Numbered from the stretch's first letter, positions 47,037-57,580 are shown. The stretch: DNA of 64,000 nucleotides from Diaminobutyricimonas aerilata (GCF_002797715.1 NZ_PGFF01000001.1:682001-746000), one strand, 5' to 3'. Numbers and translations: made by a program. The notes: a model not told the origin generated them from the sequence alone.

Positions 47037-48155
47037 ATGGCGACCGGAAAAGCGCTCGATCGTTTCTACAGCGTCATCCCGGCCGGAGGCGTCGGCTCCC
47101 GGCTGTGGCCGCTGTCCCGGGCGGGCGCCCCCAAGTTCCTCCACCAGATCAGCGGCACCGGCGAGAGCCTGCTGCGCGACACCTGGCAGCGCCTCGCACC
47201 GCTCTCCGGCGAGGAGCGCATCATGGTCGTCACCGGCCGGGCGCACGAGGCGGCCGTCTGCGAGCAGCTCCCGGAGCTCGAGGCGCACAACCTCGTGCTC
47301 GAGGACGAGCAGCGCGAGTCGTCGGCCGCGATCGGCCTCGCCGCCGCGATCCTCGTGCGCCGGGAACCCGACGTCATCATCGGCTCGTTCCACGCCGACC
47401 ACGTGGTGCGCGGCGTCGCCGCGTTCGGTCAGGCGGTGCGCCAGGCCGTCGCCGTCGCCGATGCCGGCTACATCGTCACGATCGGCATCCCCCCGCGCGA
47501 ACCGGCGACCGGGTACGGCTACATCCGCGCGACCGAGTCGCTCGACTTCGACGGCGTCGCGACGGTGTTGCGGGCGGACAGCTTCACCGAGAAACCCGAC
47601 GTCGACACGGCCGTGCAGTACCTGCACTCCGGCGACTACCTGTGGAACGCCGGCATGTTCGTCGCCCGCGCCGACGTGCTGCTCGAGCAGTTGCGGCGCA
47701 GCGAGCCGGAGCTCGTCGCGGGGCTCGAAGAGCTCGCCGCCGCCTGGGACACGGATGCGCGAACCGACGCGGTCGCCAGAATCTGGCCGGCGCTGACGAA
47801 GGTCGCCATCGACTACTCCGTGGCCGAACCGGCCGCCGAGGAGGGCAAACTCGCCGTCGTGCCCGGGCACTTCGCCTGGTACGACGTCGGCGACTTCTCC
47901 ACGATCGCGAAGCTCGGCTCGAACGGCCGACGCAGCCAGCTCGTCACGATGGGCGACGCCGAATCGGTGCACGCCGAAGACAGCAGCGGACTCGTGATGA
48001 ATCAGACCGGGCGGGTCATCGCCGTCATCGGCCTGCGCGACGTCGTCGTGGTCGACACCGACGACGCCCTGCTCGTGACGACGACCGAGAACGCCCAGCG
48101 CGTGAAGGGCGTCGTCGACGCGCTCAAGAACTCCGGCCGCAGCGACGTGCTCTGA
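47037..48155 (+). CDS. manC: Mannose-1-phosphate guanylyltransferase
   Basis: This 372-residue enzyme makes GDP-mannose from mannose 1-phosphate and GTP. The nucleotide-binding signature VIPAGGVGSRLWPLSR, the FTEKPD motif and WNAGMFV are those of the ManC/GMP family. The C-terminal part is the short form lacking a phosphomannose isomerase domain. GDP-mannose would feed the divergent mannosyltransferase and cell-envelope glycolipids. The phosphomannomutase-like gene at 60.2 kb could supply its substrate. Confidence 0.92.
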   Translation: MATGKALDRFYSVIPAGGVGSRLWPLSRAGAPKFLHQISGTGESLLRDTWQRLAPLSGEERIMVVTGRAHEAAVCEQLPELEAHNLVLEDEQRESSAAIGLAAAILVRREPDVIIGSFHADHVVRGVAAFGQAVRQAVAVADAGYIVTIGIPPREPATGYGYIRATESLDFDGVATVLRADSFTEKPDVDTAVQYLHSGDYLWNAGMFVARADVLLEQLRRSEPELVAGLEELAAAWDTDARTDAVARIWPALTKVAIDYSVAEPAAEEGKLAVVPGHFAWYDVGDFSTIAKLGSNGRRSQLVTMGDAESVHAEDSSGLVMNQTGRVIAVIGLRDVVVVDTDDALLVTTTENAQRVKGVVDALKNSGRSDVL

Positions 48156-48186
48156 CGTGCGACCGACCCGACCTGAGAGGCCCATC

Positions 48187-49254
48187 GTGAGAACCGCATC
48201 CCGCATCGCCGCGGCGACCGTGCTGACCCTGACCGTCGCGGCGCTCGCCGCGTGCGCCCCCGCCCCGGAGTCCGGAGGGGAGACCGGCGACGGCGGCGAC
48301 TTCTGCGCCCGCATGGTGACGAACTCCGGAGGTCTGGAGGACCGCTCCTTCAACCAGTCGAGCTGGGCCGGGCTGCAGAGCGCCGGCGAGGAGTACGGCA
48401 TCGACGCCGAAGTGCTCGTGTCGACCAACGAGACCGACCTCGAGCCGAACGTGCAGCAGGCCGTCGACAGCGGCTGCGGTCTCGTGCTCACCGTCGGTTA
48501 CGAACTCGCCGCCGCCACCCAGGAGCAGGCCGAGGCGAACCCCGACATCGACTTCGCCATCGTCGACGAGATCGTCGAGGGTGACAACATCAAGCCCATC
48601 GTCTTCGACACCGCCCAGGCGGCGTTCCTCGCCGGATACCTCGCGGCGGGCGTCACGCAGACCGGCACCGTGGCGACGTTCGGTGGAGGCAACCAGCCGC
48701 CCGTCACGCTCTTCATGGACGGGTTCGTCGACGGCGTCGCGCACTACAACCAGGTGCACGGCACCAACGTGGCCGCGCTCGGCTGGGACAAGCAGGCGCA
48801 GGACGGCACGTTCACCGGCGACTTCGAAGACGTGAACAAGGGTGTCACCGTCGCTCAGGGCTTCATCGACCAGGGCGCCGACGTCATCCTGCCGGTCGCC
48901 GGCCAGGTCGGGGAGGGGGCCGCGCGTGCCGCCGCCGACGCCGGCAACGCCGTGATCATCTGGGTCGACAACGACGGCTACGAGACGCTCCCCTCCGAGT
49001 ACCGCCCGCTCGTGCTCACCTCCATCCTTAAGAACACCGGAGACGCCGTCGTCGAGATCGCGCGCGCGAGCCAGCAAGGCGAGTTCACCAACGAGGCCTA
49101 CATCGGCACGCTCGAGAACGAGGGCGTGGGGCTCGCGCCCTTCCACGACCTCGAATCGCGGGTGGGACCGGAACTCGCGGCCGAGATCGACGACCTGCGT
49201 CAGCAGATCATCGACGGTGCGCTCGAGGTCACCTCGCCCAGCACCCCGGAGTAA
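48187..49254 (+). CDS. BMP family nucleoside-binding lipoprotein (first copy)
   Basis: This 355-residue lipoprotein of the Med/BmpA/PnrA family is the extracytoplasmic purine or other nucleoside receptor of an ABC importer. The lipobox is ALAAC. Family motifs are LEDRSFNQSSWAGLQ, GFVDGV and EGVGLAPFHDLES. GTG 48187 is used because GAGAGG lies six bases upstream and the signal peptide then has normal length. It may be transcribed with manC read-through, but a second copy follows with its own promoter-like region. Confidence 0.9.
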   Translation: MRTASRIAAATVLTLTVAALAACAPAPESGGETGDGGDFCARMVTNSGGLEDRSFNQSSWAGLQSAGEEYGIDAEVLVSTNETDLEPNVQQAVDSGCGLVLTVGYELAAATQEQAEANPDIDFAIVDEIVEGDNIKPIVFDTAQAAFLAGYLAAGVTQTGTVATFGGGNQPPVTLFMDGFVDGVAHYNQVHGTNVAALGWDKQAQDGTFTGDFEDVNKGVTVAQGFIDQGADVILPVAGQVGEGAARAAADAGNAVIIWVDNDGYETLPSEYRPLVLTSILKNTGDAVVEIARASQQGEFTNEAYIGTLENEGVGLAPFHDLESRVGPELAAEIDDLRQQIIDGALEVTSPSTPE

Positions 49255-49275
49255 GCCGCGCGTTACGGCCGTATT

Positions 49276-49291
49276 TCCGCATGATCGCGGA
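49276..49291. promoter_or_regulatory. Inverted repeat TCCGC-N6-GCGGA between the BMP genes
   Basis: A perfect 5-bp inverted repeat lies in the 153-bp gap between the two binding-protein genes, 20 bp after the first stop. It may be an operator or a weak hairpin. Confidence 0.3.
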
Positions 49292-49349
49292 TTTGTAACT
49301 GTTCGGCGTCGAGCCCGTTCTGGGGCCTCAGGGCCCTCGAGCCGTCGCG

Positions 49350-49355
49350 TAACGT
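49350..49355 (+). promoter_or_regulatory. -10 box (TAACGT) of the second BMP gene
   Basis: TAACGT lies 52 bases before the GTG start, which has a strong GGAGG ribosome site. No good -35 was found. Confidence 0.35.
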
Positions 49356-49407
49356 GGTCGCATCGACCCCGGCCGAACCCTGCCCGGGCTGCATCTTGGA
49401 GGACATA

Positions 49408-50514
49408 GTGAGAATCACTTCGCGCAAGGCCGGCCTCGCCGGTCTCGCCACCATCGGCGCGAGCGCGCTGCTGCTCGCCGGCTGTGCGGCGGCTCCCGAA
49501 GAGGACAACGCCGGTGGCAGCGACGCCCCCGACTTCCTGCCCTGCATGGTGTCGGATGCCGGTGGCTTCGACGACAAGTCCTTCAACGAGTCCGGATTCA
49601 ACGGGCTCGTCGAAGCGGCCGACGAGGTCGGCGTCGAGTACAAGGAGGTCGAGTCCGCTGACGAGTCGGCGTACGGCCCGAACGTGCAGAACCTCGTCGA
49701 CCAGGGCTGCAACCTGATCGTCACCGTCGGCTTCCTCCTCTCGGAGACCACGCTCGAGGCGGCCGAGGCCAACCCCGACGTGAACTTCGCGATCATCGAC
49801 GACCAGCTCGACGCGGACCAGGACGGCCAGCCGGACGTCGACAACGGCAAGCCCATCGTGTTCAACACCCACGAGGCGGCCTTCCTCGCCGGCTACGCGG
49901 CCGCGAGCTACTCGAAGACCGGCGTCGTCGGCACCTTCGGCGGCATCCAGATCCCGACCGTGACGATCTTCATGGACGGCTTCGCCGAGGGCGTCGCGTA
50001 CCACAACGAGCAGAAGGGCACGAACGTGTCCGTCGTCGGGTGGGACGTCGAGGGTGAGACCGGTGTCTTCACCGGCGGCTTCGAGGCCGGCACCGCCGCC
50101 CTCGCGTCGGCGCAGGGTCTCATCGACCAGAACGCCGACGTGATCATGCCCGTGGGCGGACCGATCTACCAGAGCGCCGCGGAGGCCATCCGCAGCTCGG
50201 GTCGTGAGATCGCCCTCATCGGCGTCGACTCCGACGTGTACGAGTCCGACCCCAGCGTCGCTGACCTGCTGCTCACCTCGGTCATGAAGGGCATCACCCC
50301 GGCCACGCGCGACGTCGTCACGGCGGCCGCTGAGGGCGACTTCAGCAACGAGAAGTACATCGGCACGCTCGAGAACGACGGTGTGGCGCTCGCGCCGTTC
50401 CACGACTTCGAGTCGAAGGTCGCGCCGGAGCTCTCGGACGAGCTCGACGAGATCCGCCAGGGCATCATCGACGGCGACATCGTCGTCGAGTCGAAGGCCG
50501 CCTTCACCGAGTAA
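49408..50514 (+). CDS. BMP family nucleoside-binding lipoprotein (second copy)
   Basis: This 368-residue lipoprotein is a paralogue of the previous gene, with lipobox LLAGC, FDDKSFNESGFNGL, GFAEGVAYHNEQKG and DGVALAPFHDFES. It differs by an Asp-rich insert (DQLDADQDGQPDVD). GTG 49408 with TTGGAGG upstream is clear. Two binding proteins serving one ABC core suggest different nucleoside preferences or expression levels. A very stable terminator hairpin follows, so it can be made in excess of the membrane parts. Confidence 0.91.
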   Translation: MRITSRKAGLAGLATIGASALLLAGCAAAPEEDNAGGSDAPDFLPCMVSDAGGFDDKSFNESGFNGLVEAADEVGVEYKEVESADESAYGPNVQNLVDQGCNLIVTVGFLLSETTLEAAEANPDVNFAIIDDQLDADQDGQPDVDNGKPIVFNTHEAAFLAGYAAASYSKTGVVGTFGGIQIPTVTIFMDGFAEGVAYHNEQKGTNVSVVGWDVEGETGVFTGGFEAGTAALASAQGLIDQNADVIMPVGGPIYQSAAEAIRSSGREIALIGVDSDVYESDPSVADLLLTSVMKGITPATRDVVTAAAEGDFSNEKYIGTLENDGVALAPFHDFESKVAPELSDELDEIRQGIIDGDIVVESKAAFTE

Positions 50515-50526
50515 CACCCACCGCAC

Positions 50527-50558
50527 GCGGGGAGGTCGGCTTCGGCCGACCTCCCCGC
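50527..50558 (+). terminator. Strong hairpin with UUCG loop after the second BMP gene
   Basis: A perfect 14-bp GC-rich stem (GCGGGGAGGTCGGC with its complement) is closed by a TTCG tetraloop. No T tract follows, so it may act as a terminator, an attenuator or an RNA-stabilising 3' end between the binding protein and transporter genes. Confidence 0.7.
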
Positions 50559-50563
50559 CGCGG

Positions 50564-50592
50564 TTAAGCCCCGGCGCGCGTCGGGCTAGATT
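50564..50592 (+). promoter_or_regulatory. Promoter TTAAGC-N17-TAGATT of the nucleoside transporter genes
   Basis: TTAAGC (50564-50569) and TAGATT (50587-50592) are 17 bases apart, immediately after the terminator hairpin, and would drive the ATPase gene and the downstream salvage genes. Confidence 0.5.
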
Positions 50593-50686
50593 CATATCGG
50601 GCACGACGGAGTCGCACCACCGGGCGAGTGTCGTGTCCGCACTGTCGGCACCGCTTCACACAAGCGGAACAGGAAGGGCACGGCTC

Positions 50687-52201
50687 ATGAAGCTCGAGCT
50701 CCGCGGAATCACCAAGCGGTTCGGCGCTCTCGTGGCGAACGACCACATCGACCTCACCGTCGAGCCGGGGGAGATCCACTGCCTCCTCGGTGAGAACGGG
50801 GCGGGCAAGTCCACGCTGATGAACGTGCTGTACGGCCTGTATCAGGCCGACGAGGGCGAGATCCTGCTGGATGACCGGGTGCAGGCCTTCGCCGGTCCCG
50901 GCGACGCGATGGCGGCCGGCATCGGCATGGTGCACCAGCACTTCATGCTCATCCCCGTGTTCACGGTCGCGGAGAACGTGATGCTCGGCCACGAGCAGAC
51001 GAAGGCGGGCGGCCTGCTCGATCTCGCGAGCGCCCGGCAGAGGGTGCGGGAGATCTCCGACCGGTTCGGGTTCGACATCGATCCGGATGCGCTCGTGGAG
51101 GACCTGCCGGTCGGCGTGCAGCAGCGCGTGGAGATCATCAAGGCCCTCTCGCGCGACGCCCGCGTGCTCGTCTTCGACGAGCCCACCGCCGTACTGACGC
51201 CGCAGGAGACCGACGAGCTGATGGCGATCATGCGTCAGCTGAAGGCCGAGGGCACCGGCATCGTGTTCATCACCCACAAGCTGCGCGAGGTGCGCGAGGT
51301 CGCGGACCGGATCACGGTCATCCGGCTCGGGAAGGTCGTCGGCGAGGCGTCGCCCACGGCGAGCAACGCCGAGCTCGCCTCCCTCATGGTCGGCCGCGCC
51401 GTCGAACTGACCGTCGAGAAGAAGCCCGCCGCCCCCGGCGCCCCTGCCCTCGTCGTCGACGGGTTGACGGTGGCGGACGCCCGCGGTCAGCTCGTCGTCG
51501 ACCACGTCGGGTTCGACGTCCGGGCGGGGGAGATCCTCGCGATCGCCGGGGTGCAGGGCAACGGGCAGACCGAGCTCACCGAGGCGATCTTCGGACTCCA
51601 ACCCCACGCCACCGGCTCGATCACCCTCGACGGCCACGAACTCGTCGGCCGCACGGTGCGGCAGGTGATCGACGCGGGTGTCGGCTTCGTGCCCGAGGAC
51701 CGCAAGGAGGACGGACTCGTCGGCGAGTTCACGATCGCCGAGAACCTCATGCTCGACCGCAGCACCGACGAACCCTTCGTTCGCGCCGGGTCACTGCAGC
51801 TCAAGACCCTCGCCGAGTACGCCGAGCAGAAGGTGCGCGAATTCGACGTGCGCGCCCAGGGCATCGGAACCCGCGTCGGCCGGCTCTCCGGCGGCAACCA
51901 GCAGAAGGTCGTGCTCGCCCGAGAGCTCGGGCGCGAACTGCGGCTGTTCGTGGCCGCCCAGCCCACCCGCGGACTCGACGTCGGATCGATCGAGTTCGTC
52001 CACACCCAGATCGTCGTCGCCCGCGACTCCGGCATCCCGGTCATCGTGGTCTCGACCGAGCTCGACGAGGTGGTCGCCCTCGCCGACCGCATCGCCGTGA
52101 TGTACCGAGGAAGGATCGTCGGAATCGTGCCCGGAGACACCCCGCGCGACGTGCTCGGCCTGATGATGGCCGGCGAGACCCCGAGCGAGGTGGCCGCGTG
52201 A
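50687..52201 (+). CDS. Nucleoside ABC importer, double ATP-binding protein
   Basis: This 504-residue protein contains two ATPase domains in tandem, as in RbsA/NupO-type importers. The first has Walker A GENGAGKST and Walker B LVFDEPTAVLTP; the second has the degenerate loop GVQGNGQTE and signature LSGGNQQKVV, and AAQPTRGLDVGSIEF replaces the normal Walker B region. GIGMVHQHFMLIPVFTVAENV is diagnostic of this nucleoside branch. A GGAAGGG ribosome site precedes the ATG. It overlaps the first permease (GTGA). Confidence 0.92.
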   Translation: MKLELRGITKRFGALVANDHIDLTVEPGEIHCLLGENGAGKSTLMNVLYGLYQADEGEILLDDRVQAFAGPGDAMAAGIGMVHQHFMLIPVFTVAENVMLGHEQTKAGGLLDLASARQRVREISDRFGFDIDPDALVEDLPVGVQQRVEIIKALSRDARVLVFDEPTAVLTPQETDELMAIMRQLKAEGTGIVFITHKLREVREVADRITVIRLGKVVGEASPTASNAELASLMVGRAVELTVEKKPAAPGAPALVVDGLTVADARGQLVVDHVGFDVRAGEILAIAGVQGNGQTELTEAIFGLQPHATGSITLDGHELVGRTVRQVIDAGVGFVPEDRKEDGLVGEFTIAENLMLDRSTDEPFVRAGSLQLKTLAEYAEQKVREFDVRAQGIGTRVGRLSGGNQQKVVLARELGRELRLFVAAQPTRGLDVGSIEFVHTQIVVARDSGIPVIVVSTELDEVVALADRIAVMYRGRIVGIVPGDTPRDVLGLMMAGETPSEVAA

Positions 52202-53499
52202 GCGAGCAGATCCCCGCCCGCAGCCAGGACACCAAGCTGCAGGCCGAATCGGTCGAACCCGGTCAGACGCCGAACACCGAGACACCGGACGCGCCCCGCG
52301 GCAACGCCGTCATGCGCGACATCCTCGGCGGCAGCGCCATGATCTCGGTGCTCGCCGTCGTCGTCGCCCTCATCGTCGGCGCGATCCTCATCGTCATCGT
52401 CAACGAGGACGTCGTCGAGGCGGCGGGCTACTTCTTCGCCCGTCCGCTGGACACCTTCCGCGCCATCGGCGACGCGGTCGGCGGGGCCTACGCCGCCCTG
52501 TTCCAGGGGTCGGTGTACAACTTCCGGCGCCCCGACTTCGCCGCGGGCATCCGACCCCTCACCGAGACGCTCACCTTCGCGACGCCGCTCATCGCCGCGG
52601 GACTCGGTGTCGCGCTCACCTTCCGCGTCGGCCTGTTCAACATCGGCGGACGCGGGCAGATCCTCATCGCCGCGGCGGCCGCCGGGTACGTCGGCGGGAT
52701 GATGGAGCTGCCCCCGGTCGTGCACCTCGTCGCGGCCCTGCTCGCCGGTCTCGTCGGCGGTGCCCTCTGGGGCGGCATCGTCGGACTGCTCAAGGCACGC
52801 ACCGGAGCGCACGAGGTGATCGTCACGATCATGCTCAACTACGTCGCGTTCTACCTCGTCTCCTACCTGCTGCGCACGCCGGGAGCCCTGCAGGCCCCCG
52901 GTCAGAACAACCCGAAGAGCGCGCCCATGGCGGACACCGCGGTGTTCCCCGAGCTGCTCGGGCCGCAGTACAACCTGCACCTCGGCTTCCTGCTCGTCAT
53001 CGCCGCGACCGTCTTCGTGTGGTGGCTGCTCAACCGGTCGAGCCTCGGCTTCCGTTACCGGGCGGTCGGCGAGAACCCGAACGCGGCGCGCGTGGCCGGC
53101 ATCGACGTCGGCCGGGTCTACATCACGGCGATGCTCATCTCGGGCGGCCTCGTCGGCCTGGCCGGGGTGTCGCAGGTGATGGGCACGATCACGACCGGAT
53201 TCGCCTCCGGCATCGACGCGGGGATCGGCTTCGACGCCATCACCGTCGCGCTGCTCGGTCGCTCGCGACCGATCGGCGTGTTCGTCGCGGGCATCCTCTT
53301 CGGCGCCCTCAAGGCCGGCGGCTACTCCATGCAGGCGGCCGAGAGCGTGCCGATCGACATCGTGCTCGTCGTGCAGTCGATCATCGTGCTGTTCATCGCG
53401 GCGCCGCCGCTCGTGCGCGGCCTGTTCCATCTGCCCACCCCGGGCGTCGACTCGCCGCGCCGAAAGCAGCGCGCGCGGAAGGAGGTGGTGACCCGATGA
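52198..53499 (+). CDS. Nucleoside ABC importer permease 1
   Basis: This 433-residue integral membrane protein of the BPD_transp_2 family has about 10 hydrophobic segments after a 40-residue hydrophilic N terminus. Motifs include FNIGGRGQILIAAAAAGYVGG, in part FNIGGRGQ, and RYRAVGENPNAARVAGIDV, typical of NupP/YufP proteins. It overlaps its neighbours at both ends and pairs with the second permease to form the channel. Confidence 0.9.
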   Translation: MSEQIPARSQDTKLQAESVEPGQTPNTETPDAPRGNAVMRDILGGSAMISVLAVVVALIVGAILIVIVNEDVVEAAGYFFARPLDTFRAIGDAVGGAYAALFQGSVYNFRRPDFAAGIRPLTETLTFATPLIAAGLGVALTFRVGLFNIGGRGQILIAAAAAGYVGGMMELPPVVHLVAALLAGLVGGALWGGIVGLLKARTGAHEVIVTIMLNYVAFYLVSYLLRTPGALQAPGQNNPKSAPMADTAVFPELLGPQYNLHLGFLLVIAATVFVWWLLNRSSLGFRYRAVGENPNAARVAGIDVGRVYITAMLISGGLVGLAGVSQVMGTITTGFASGIDAGIGFDAITVALLGRSRPIGVFVAGILFGALKAGGYSMQAAESVPIDIVLVVQSIIVLFIAAPPLVRGLFHLPTPGVDSPRRKQRARKEVVTR

Positions 53500-54767
53500 C
53501 CACGACGACCGCCCCGGCCGTCGCCGTCGCGCCGATCACGGCCCGCAGCTGGAAGACGCCCATCCTGCTCGGCGTCTTCACGCTGATCGCGATCGTGCTC
53601 TTCGTCGCGCTGCGGCGCGACGGCGTGAGCACCTTCCGCCTCTCCACCGGCTCCGACCTCATCCAGCTGCCCGAGATCGCGGCGCCGACCATCGCGACCT
53701 CGATCGGGATCACGGTGCTCCTCGCCGCGATCACCGCCTTCGCGACGTTCCTCGCGTCACGACGACGACGGCTGCCGCTGTGGCTCACCGTCGTCTTCGC
53801 GGTGCTGTTCCTCATCGCGTTCCTCGCCTGGGCCGCGGCCGACAAGGCGATCCCGGTGCCGGGGCTGCTCATCGGCGCCCTGTCGCTCAGCACACCGCTC
53901 ATCTTCGGCGCCCTCGGCGGCGTCATCTCCGAGCGGGTCGGCGTCGTCAACGTCGCGATCGAGGGTCAGCTGCTCGCGGGCGCCTTCGCGGCCGGCGTCA
54001 TCGCCTCGCTCACGCAACAGCCGCTTCTGGGGCTGCTCGGCGCCATGGTCGCGGGCGCGCTCGTGTCGTTCGTGCTCGCCGCGTTCTCGATCAAGTACCT
54101 CGTCGACCAGGTGATCGTCGGTGTGGTGCTCAACGTCCTCGTCACGGGCATCACGAGCTTCCTCTACTCGACGCTGCTCACCGCCGACGCCGCCCGGCTC
54201 AACTCCCCGGCGACGTTCGAGCGGCTGCCGATCCCGGTGTTGAGCGAGATCCCCGTGCTCGGACCGGTGCTGTTCCGGCAGACGCTCATCGTCTACCTCA
54301 TGTACATCGCCGTCGCCGCCGTGTGGTTCGGGCTGTTCAAGACCCGCTGGGGCCTGCGGTTGCGTGCCGTCGGCGAGCACCCGACGGCTGCCGACACGGT
54401 CGGCATCAAGGTCAACCGGTCGCGGTTCTGGAACGTCTCGCTCGCCGGCGTCATCGCCGGCGGCGGCGGCGCCTACTTCACGCTCGCGGCGGTCGGCAGC
54501 TTCAACAAGGAGATGACCGCCGGAGCCGGCTTCATCGCCCTCGCCGCCGTCATCTTCGGGCGCTGGGACCCCATCCGGGCCACCCTCGCCGCCCTGCTGT
54601 TCGGGTTCGCGAGCAACCTGCAGAACACCTTGAGCATCGTCGGCTCGCCCGTGCCGAGCGAATTCATGCTCATGCTGCCCTACCTCGTCACCATCGTGGC
54701 CGTCGCGGGACTCGTGGGACGCGTGCGGGGTCCCGCCGCTGCCGGAAAGCCGTACGTGAAAGCATGA
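53496..54767 (+). CDS. Nucleoside ABC importer permease 2
   Basis: This 423-residue permease is the NupQ/YufQ-like partner, with about 10 membrane segments. It has GVISERVGVVNVAIEGQLL and RLRAVGEHPTAADTVGIKV, the paired family motifs. A long N-terminal part with three hydrophobic segments precedes the conserved core. ATG 53496 overlaps the previous stop, and the end overlaps the cytidine deaminase gene, so uptake and the first salvage step are translated together. Confidence 0.9.
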   Translation: MTTTTAPAVAVAPITARSWKTPILLGVFTLIAIVLFVALRRDGVSTFRLSTGSDLIQLPEIAAPTIATSIGITVLLAAITAFATFLASRRRRLPLWLTVVFAVLFLIAFLAWAAADKAIPVPGLLIGALSLSTPLIFGALGGVISERVGVVNVAIEGQLLAGAFAAGVIASLTQQPLLGLLGAMVAGALVSFVLAAFSIKYLVDQVIVGVVLNVLVTGITSFLYSTLLTADAARLNSPATFERLPIPVLSEIPVLGPVLFRQTLIVYLMYIAVAAVWFGLFKTRWGLRLRAVGEHPTAADTVGIKVNRSRFWNVSLAGVIAGGGGAYFTLAAVGSFNKEMTAGAGFIALAAVIFGRWDPIRATLAALLFGFASNLQNTLSIVGSPVPSEFMLMLPYLVTIVAVAGLVGRVRGPAAAGKPYVKA

Positions 54768-55192
54768 CCGACACCCCCGCATCCGACGTCGCCATCGACT
54801 GGCAGGCGCTCCGCACGGTCGCCCTCGACGCCATGCGGCACGCCTACGTGCCGTACTCGAACTTCCCCGTCGGGGTCGCCGCGCTCGTCGACGACGGCCG
54901 CGTGATCGCCGGCTGCAACGTCGAGAACGCGTCCTACGGGCTCACCCTCTGCGCCGAATGCGCGCTCGTCTCGAGCCTGCACATGACGGGGGGTGGACGC
55001 CTGGTCGCCTTCACCTGCGTCGACGGCAACGGCGACACCCTCATGCCCTGCGGCCGGTGCCGTCAGCTGCTCTTCGAGCACTCCGCGGAGGGCATGCTGC
55101 TCGAGACCGTCTCCGGGGTGAAGACGATCGACGAGGTCATCCCCGACGCGTTCGGTCCGCGCACCCTCGCCGCCTACCGCGACGAGCACTGA
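54764..55192 (+). CDS. cdd: Cytidine deaminase
   Basis: This 142-residue zinc enzyme converts cytidine and deoxycytidine to uridine and deoxyuridine. The catalytic motifs are CAECALVSS, with Glu as proton shuttle, and PCGRCRQLLFE; YSNFPVGVAAL and GCNVENASYG bind the nucleoside. The ATG overlaps the permease stop (ATGA). The small homotetrameric form is indicated by its length. Confidence 0.95.
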   Translation: MTDTPASDVAIDWQALRTVALDAMRHAYVPYSNFPVGVAALVDDGRVIAGCNVENASYGLTLCAECALVSSLHMTGGGRLVAFTCVDGNGDTLMPCGRCRQLLFEHSAEGMLLETVSGVKTIDEVIPDAFGPRTLAAYRDEH

Positions 55193-55226
55193 CCCCCGGC
55201 ATCCGCCCCTTCGAGACAGGAATCCC

Positions 55227-56522
<1,296 letters not shown>

Positions 56523-56530
56523 CACCCGTC

Positions 56531-56593
56531 CCGTTCCCTGAGCCTGTCGAAGGCAACCGCCTCGGGGACGCCGTTCCCTGAGCCTGTCGAAGG
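56531..56593. repeat. Two direct copies of a 23-bp element (CCTGAGCCTGTCGAAGG core)
   Basis: A 23-bp sequence beginning CCGTTCCCTGAGCC and ending TGTCGAAGG occurs at 56531-56553 and 56571-56593, 40 bp apart, in the 100-bp gap between convergent genes. The second copy can fold as TTCCCT/AGGGAA. The core is a sequence often seen in intergenic repeats of GC-rich bacteria, and it may act as a terminator for both genes. Confidence 0.8.
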
Positions 56594-56622
56594 GAACCGC
56601 CGGGACACGCGCTTCGACCTCG

Positions 56623-57573
56623 TCAGCTCGGGTCGCCGAGTCCCTTGACCGCGCCGACGACGAGATCCCAGAAACGGTCGCGGTCGAGCGTGACCGCGGC
56701 GCGCGTGCGGCACTCCTCGAGGGCCGGCCGGCGCAGGTCGGCGACCGTCATCCCCGCGGTGTGCTCGCCGTGCAGTTCGACCGTGATCGGCACCGCCCGG
56801 GTCGTCATCACGTCGGGGTCGATCACGAACGCCACGGCGCACGCGTCGTGCACCGGCGGACCGTCGGGGAACCCGAACACGTGACGATAGGAGCCGCGGA
56901 AGAAGTCGAGCAGCTCGCCGACGAAGCGCGCCGGCGCCGTGCCGATCGCCGTGATGCGCTCGGCGACCGCGTCGTCCGCGATCGCCTGGTGCGTGAGGTC
57001 CAACCCGACCATCGTCACCGCCCACCCGGCGTCGAAGACGACGTGCGCGGCCTCCGGATCCACGACGATGTTGAACTCGGCCGCGGCGGTCGTGTTGCCG
57101 ACGCCGACCCCGCCGCCCATGAGCACGACCTCGCGCACGCGGTCCACGATCCGCGGCTCGAGCCGGGCCGCGAGCGCGATGTTGGTGAGCGGGCCGGTCG
57201 GCACGAGCGTGATCGCACCGGCCGGATGCGCCATGACCGTGTCGACGATGAGCTGCGCGGCGGGACGCGGGTCGAGCTCGATGACCGGTTCCGGCAGCAC
57301 CGGGCCGTCGAGGCCGCTGTCCCCATGGATGTCCGGCGCGATCCGCGGGCTGCGTACGAGCGGTCGCTCCGCGCCTCGGGCGAACGGCACTCCGGTGATG
57401 CCCGCGATGCGGCCGACCGCGAGCGCGTTGCGGGTGATCTTGTCGATCGTCTGGTTGCCCGCGACCGTGGTCACCGCCACGAGGTCGACGCGGGGGTCGC
57501 CGTGGGCCACCAGCAACGCGATCGCGTCATCGTGGCCGGGATCGCAGTCGAGGATGATCTTCCGGGCCGTCAC
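56623..57573 (-). CDS. Nucleoside hydrolase (IU-type N-ribohydrolase)
   Basis: This 316-residue enzyme hydrolyses ribonucleosides to base and ribose. The calcium and ribose-binding motif DCDPGHDDAIALL is at the N terminus, with VPTGPLTNIALAA, VLMGGGVGVGNTTAAAEFN and the late HDACAVAFVIDPD, which carries the catalytic His. GTG 57573 is chosen since TAGCGT lies seven bases upstream; the in-frame GTG at 57582 would lie inside that box. It is divergent from adenosine deaminase with only 26 bp between starts. Confidence 0.91.
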   Translation of the reverse strand: MTARKIILDCDPGHDDAIALLVAHGDPRVDLVAVTTVAGNQTIDKITRNALAVGRIAGITGVPFARGAERPLVRSPRIAPDIHGDSGLDGPVLPEPVIELDPRPAAQLIVDTVMAHPAGAITLVPTGPLTNIALAARLEPRIVDRVREVVLMGGGVGVGNTTAAAEFNIVVDPEAAHVVFDAGWAVTMVGLDLTHQAIADDAVAERITAIGTAPARFVGELLDFFRGSYRHVFGFPDGPPVHDACAVAFVIDPDVMTTRAVPITVELHGEHTAGMTVADLRRPALEECRTRAAVTLDRDRFWDLVVGAVKGLGDPS

Positions 57574-57580
57574 CCGGGTC

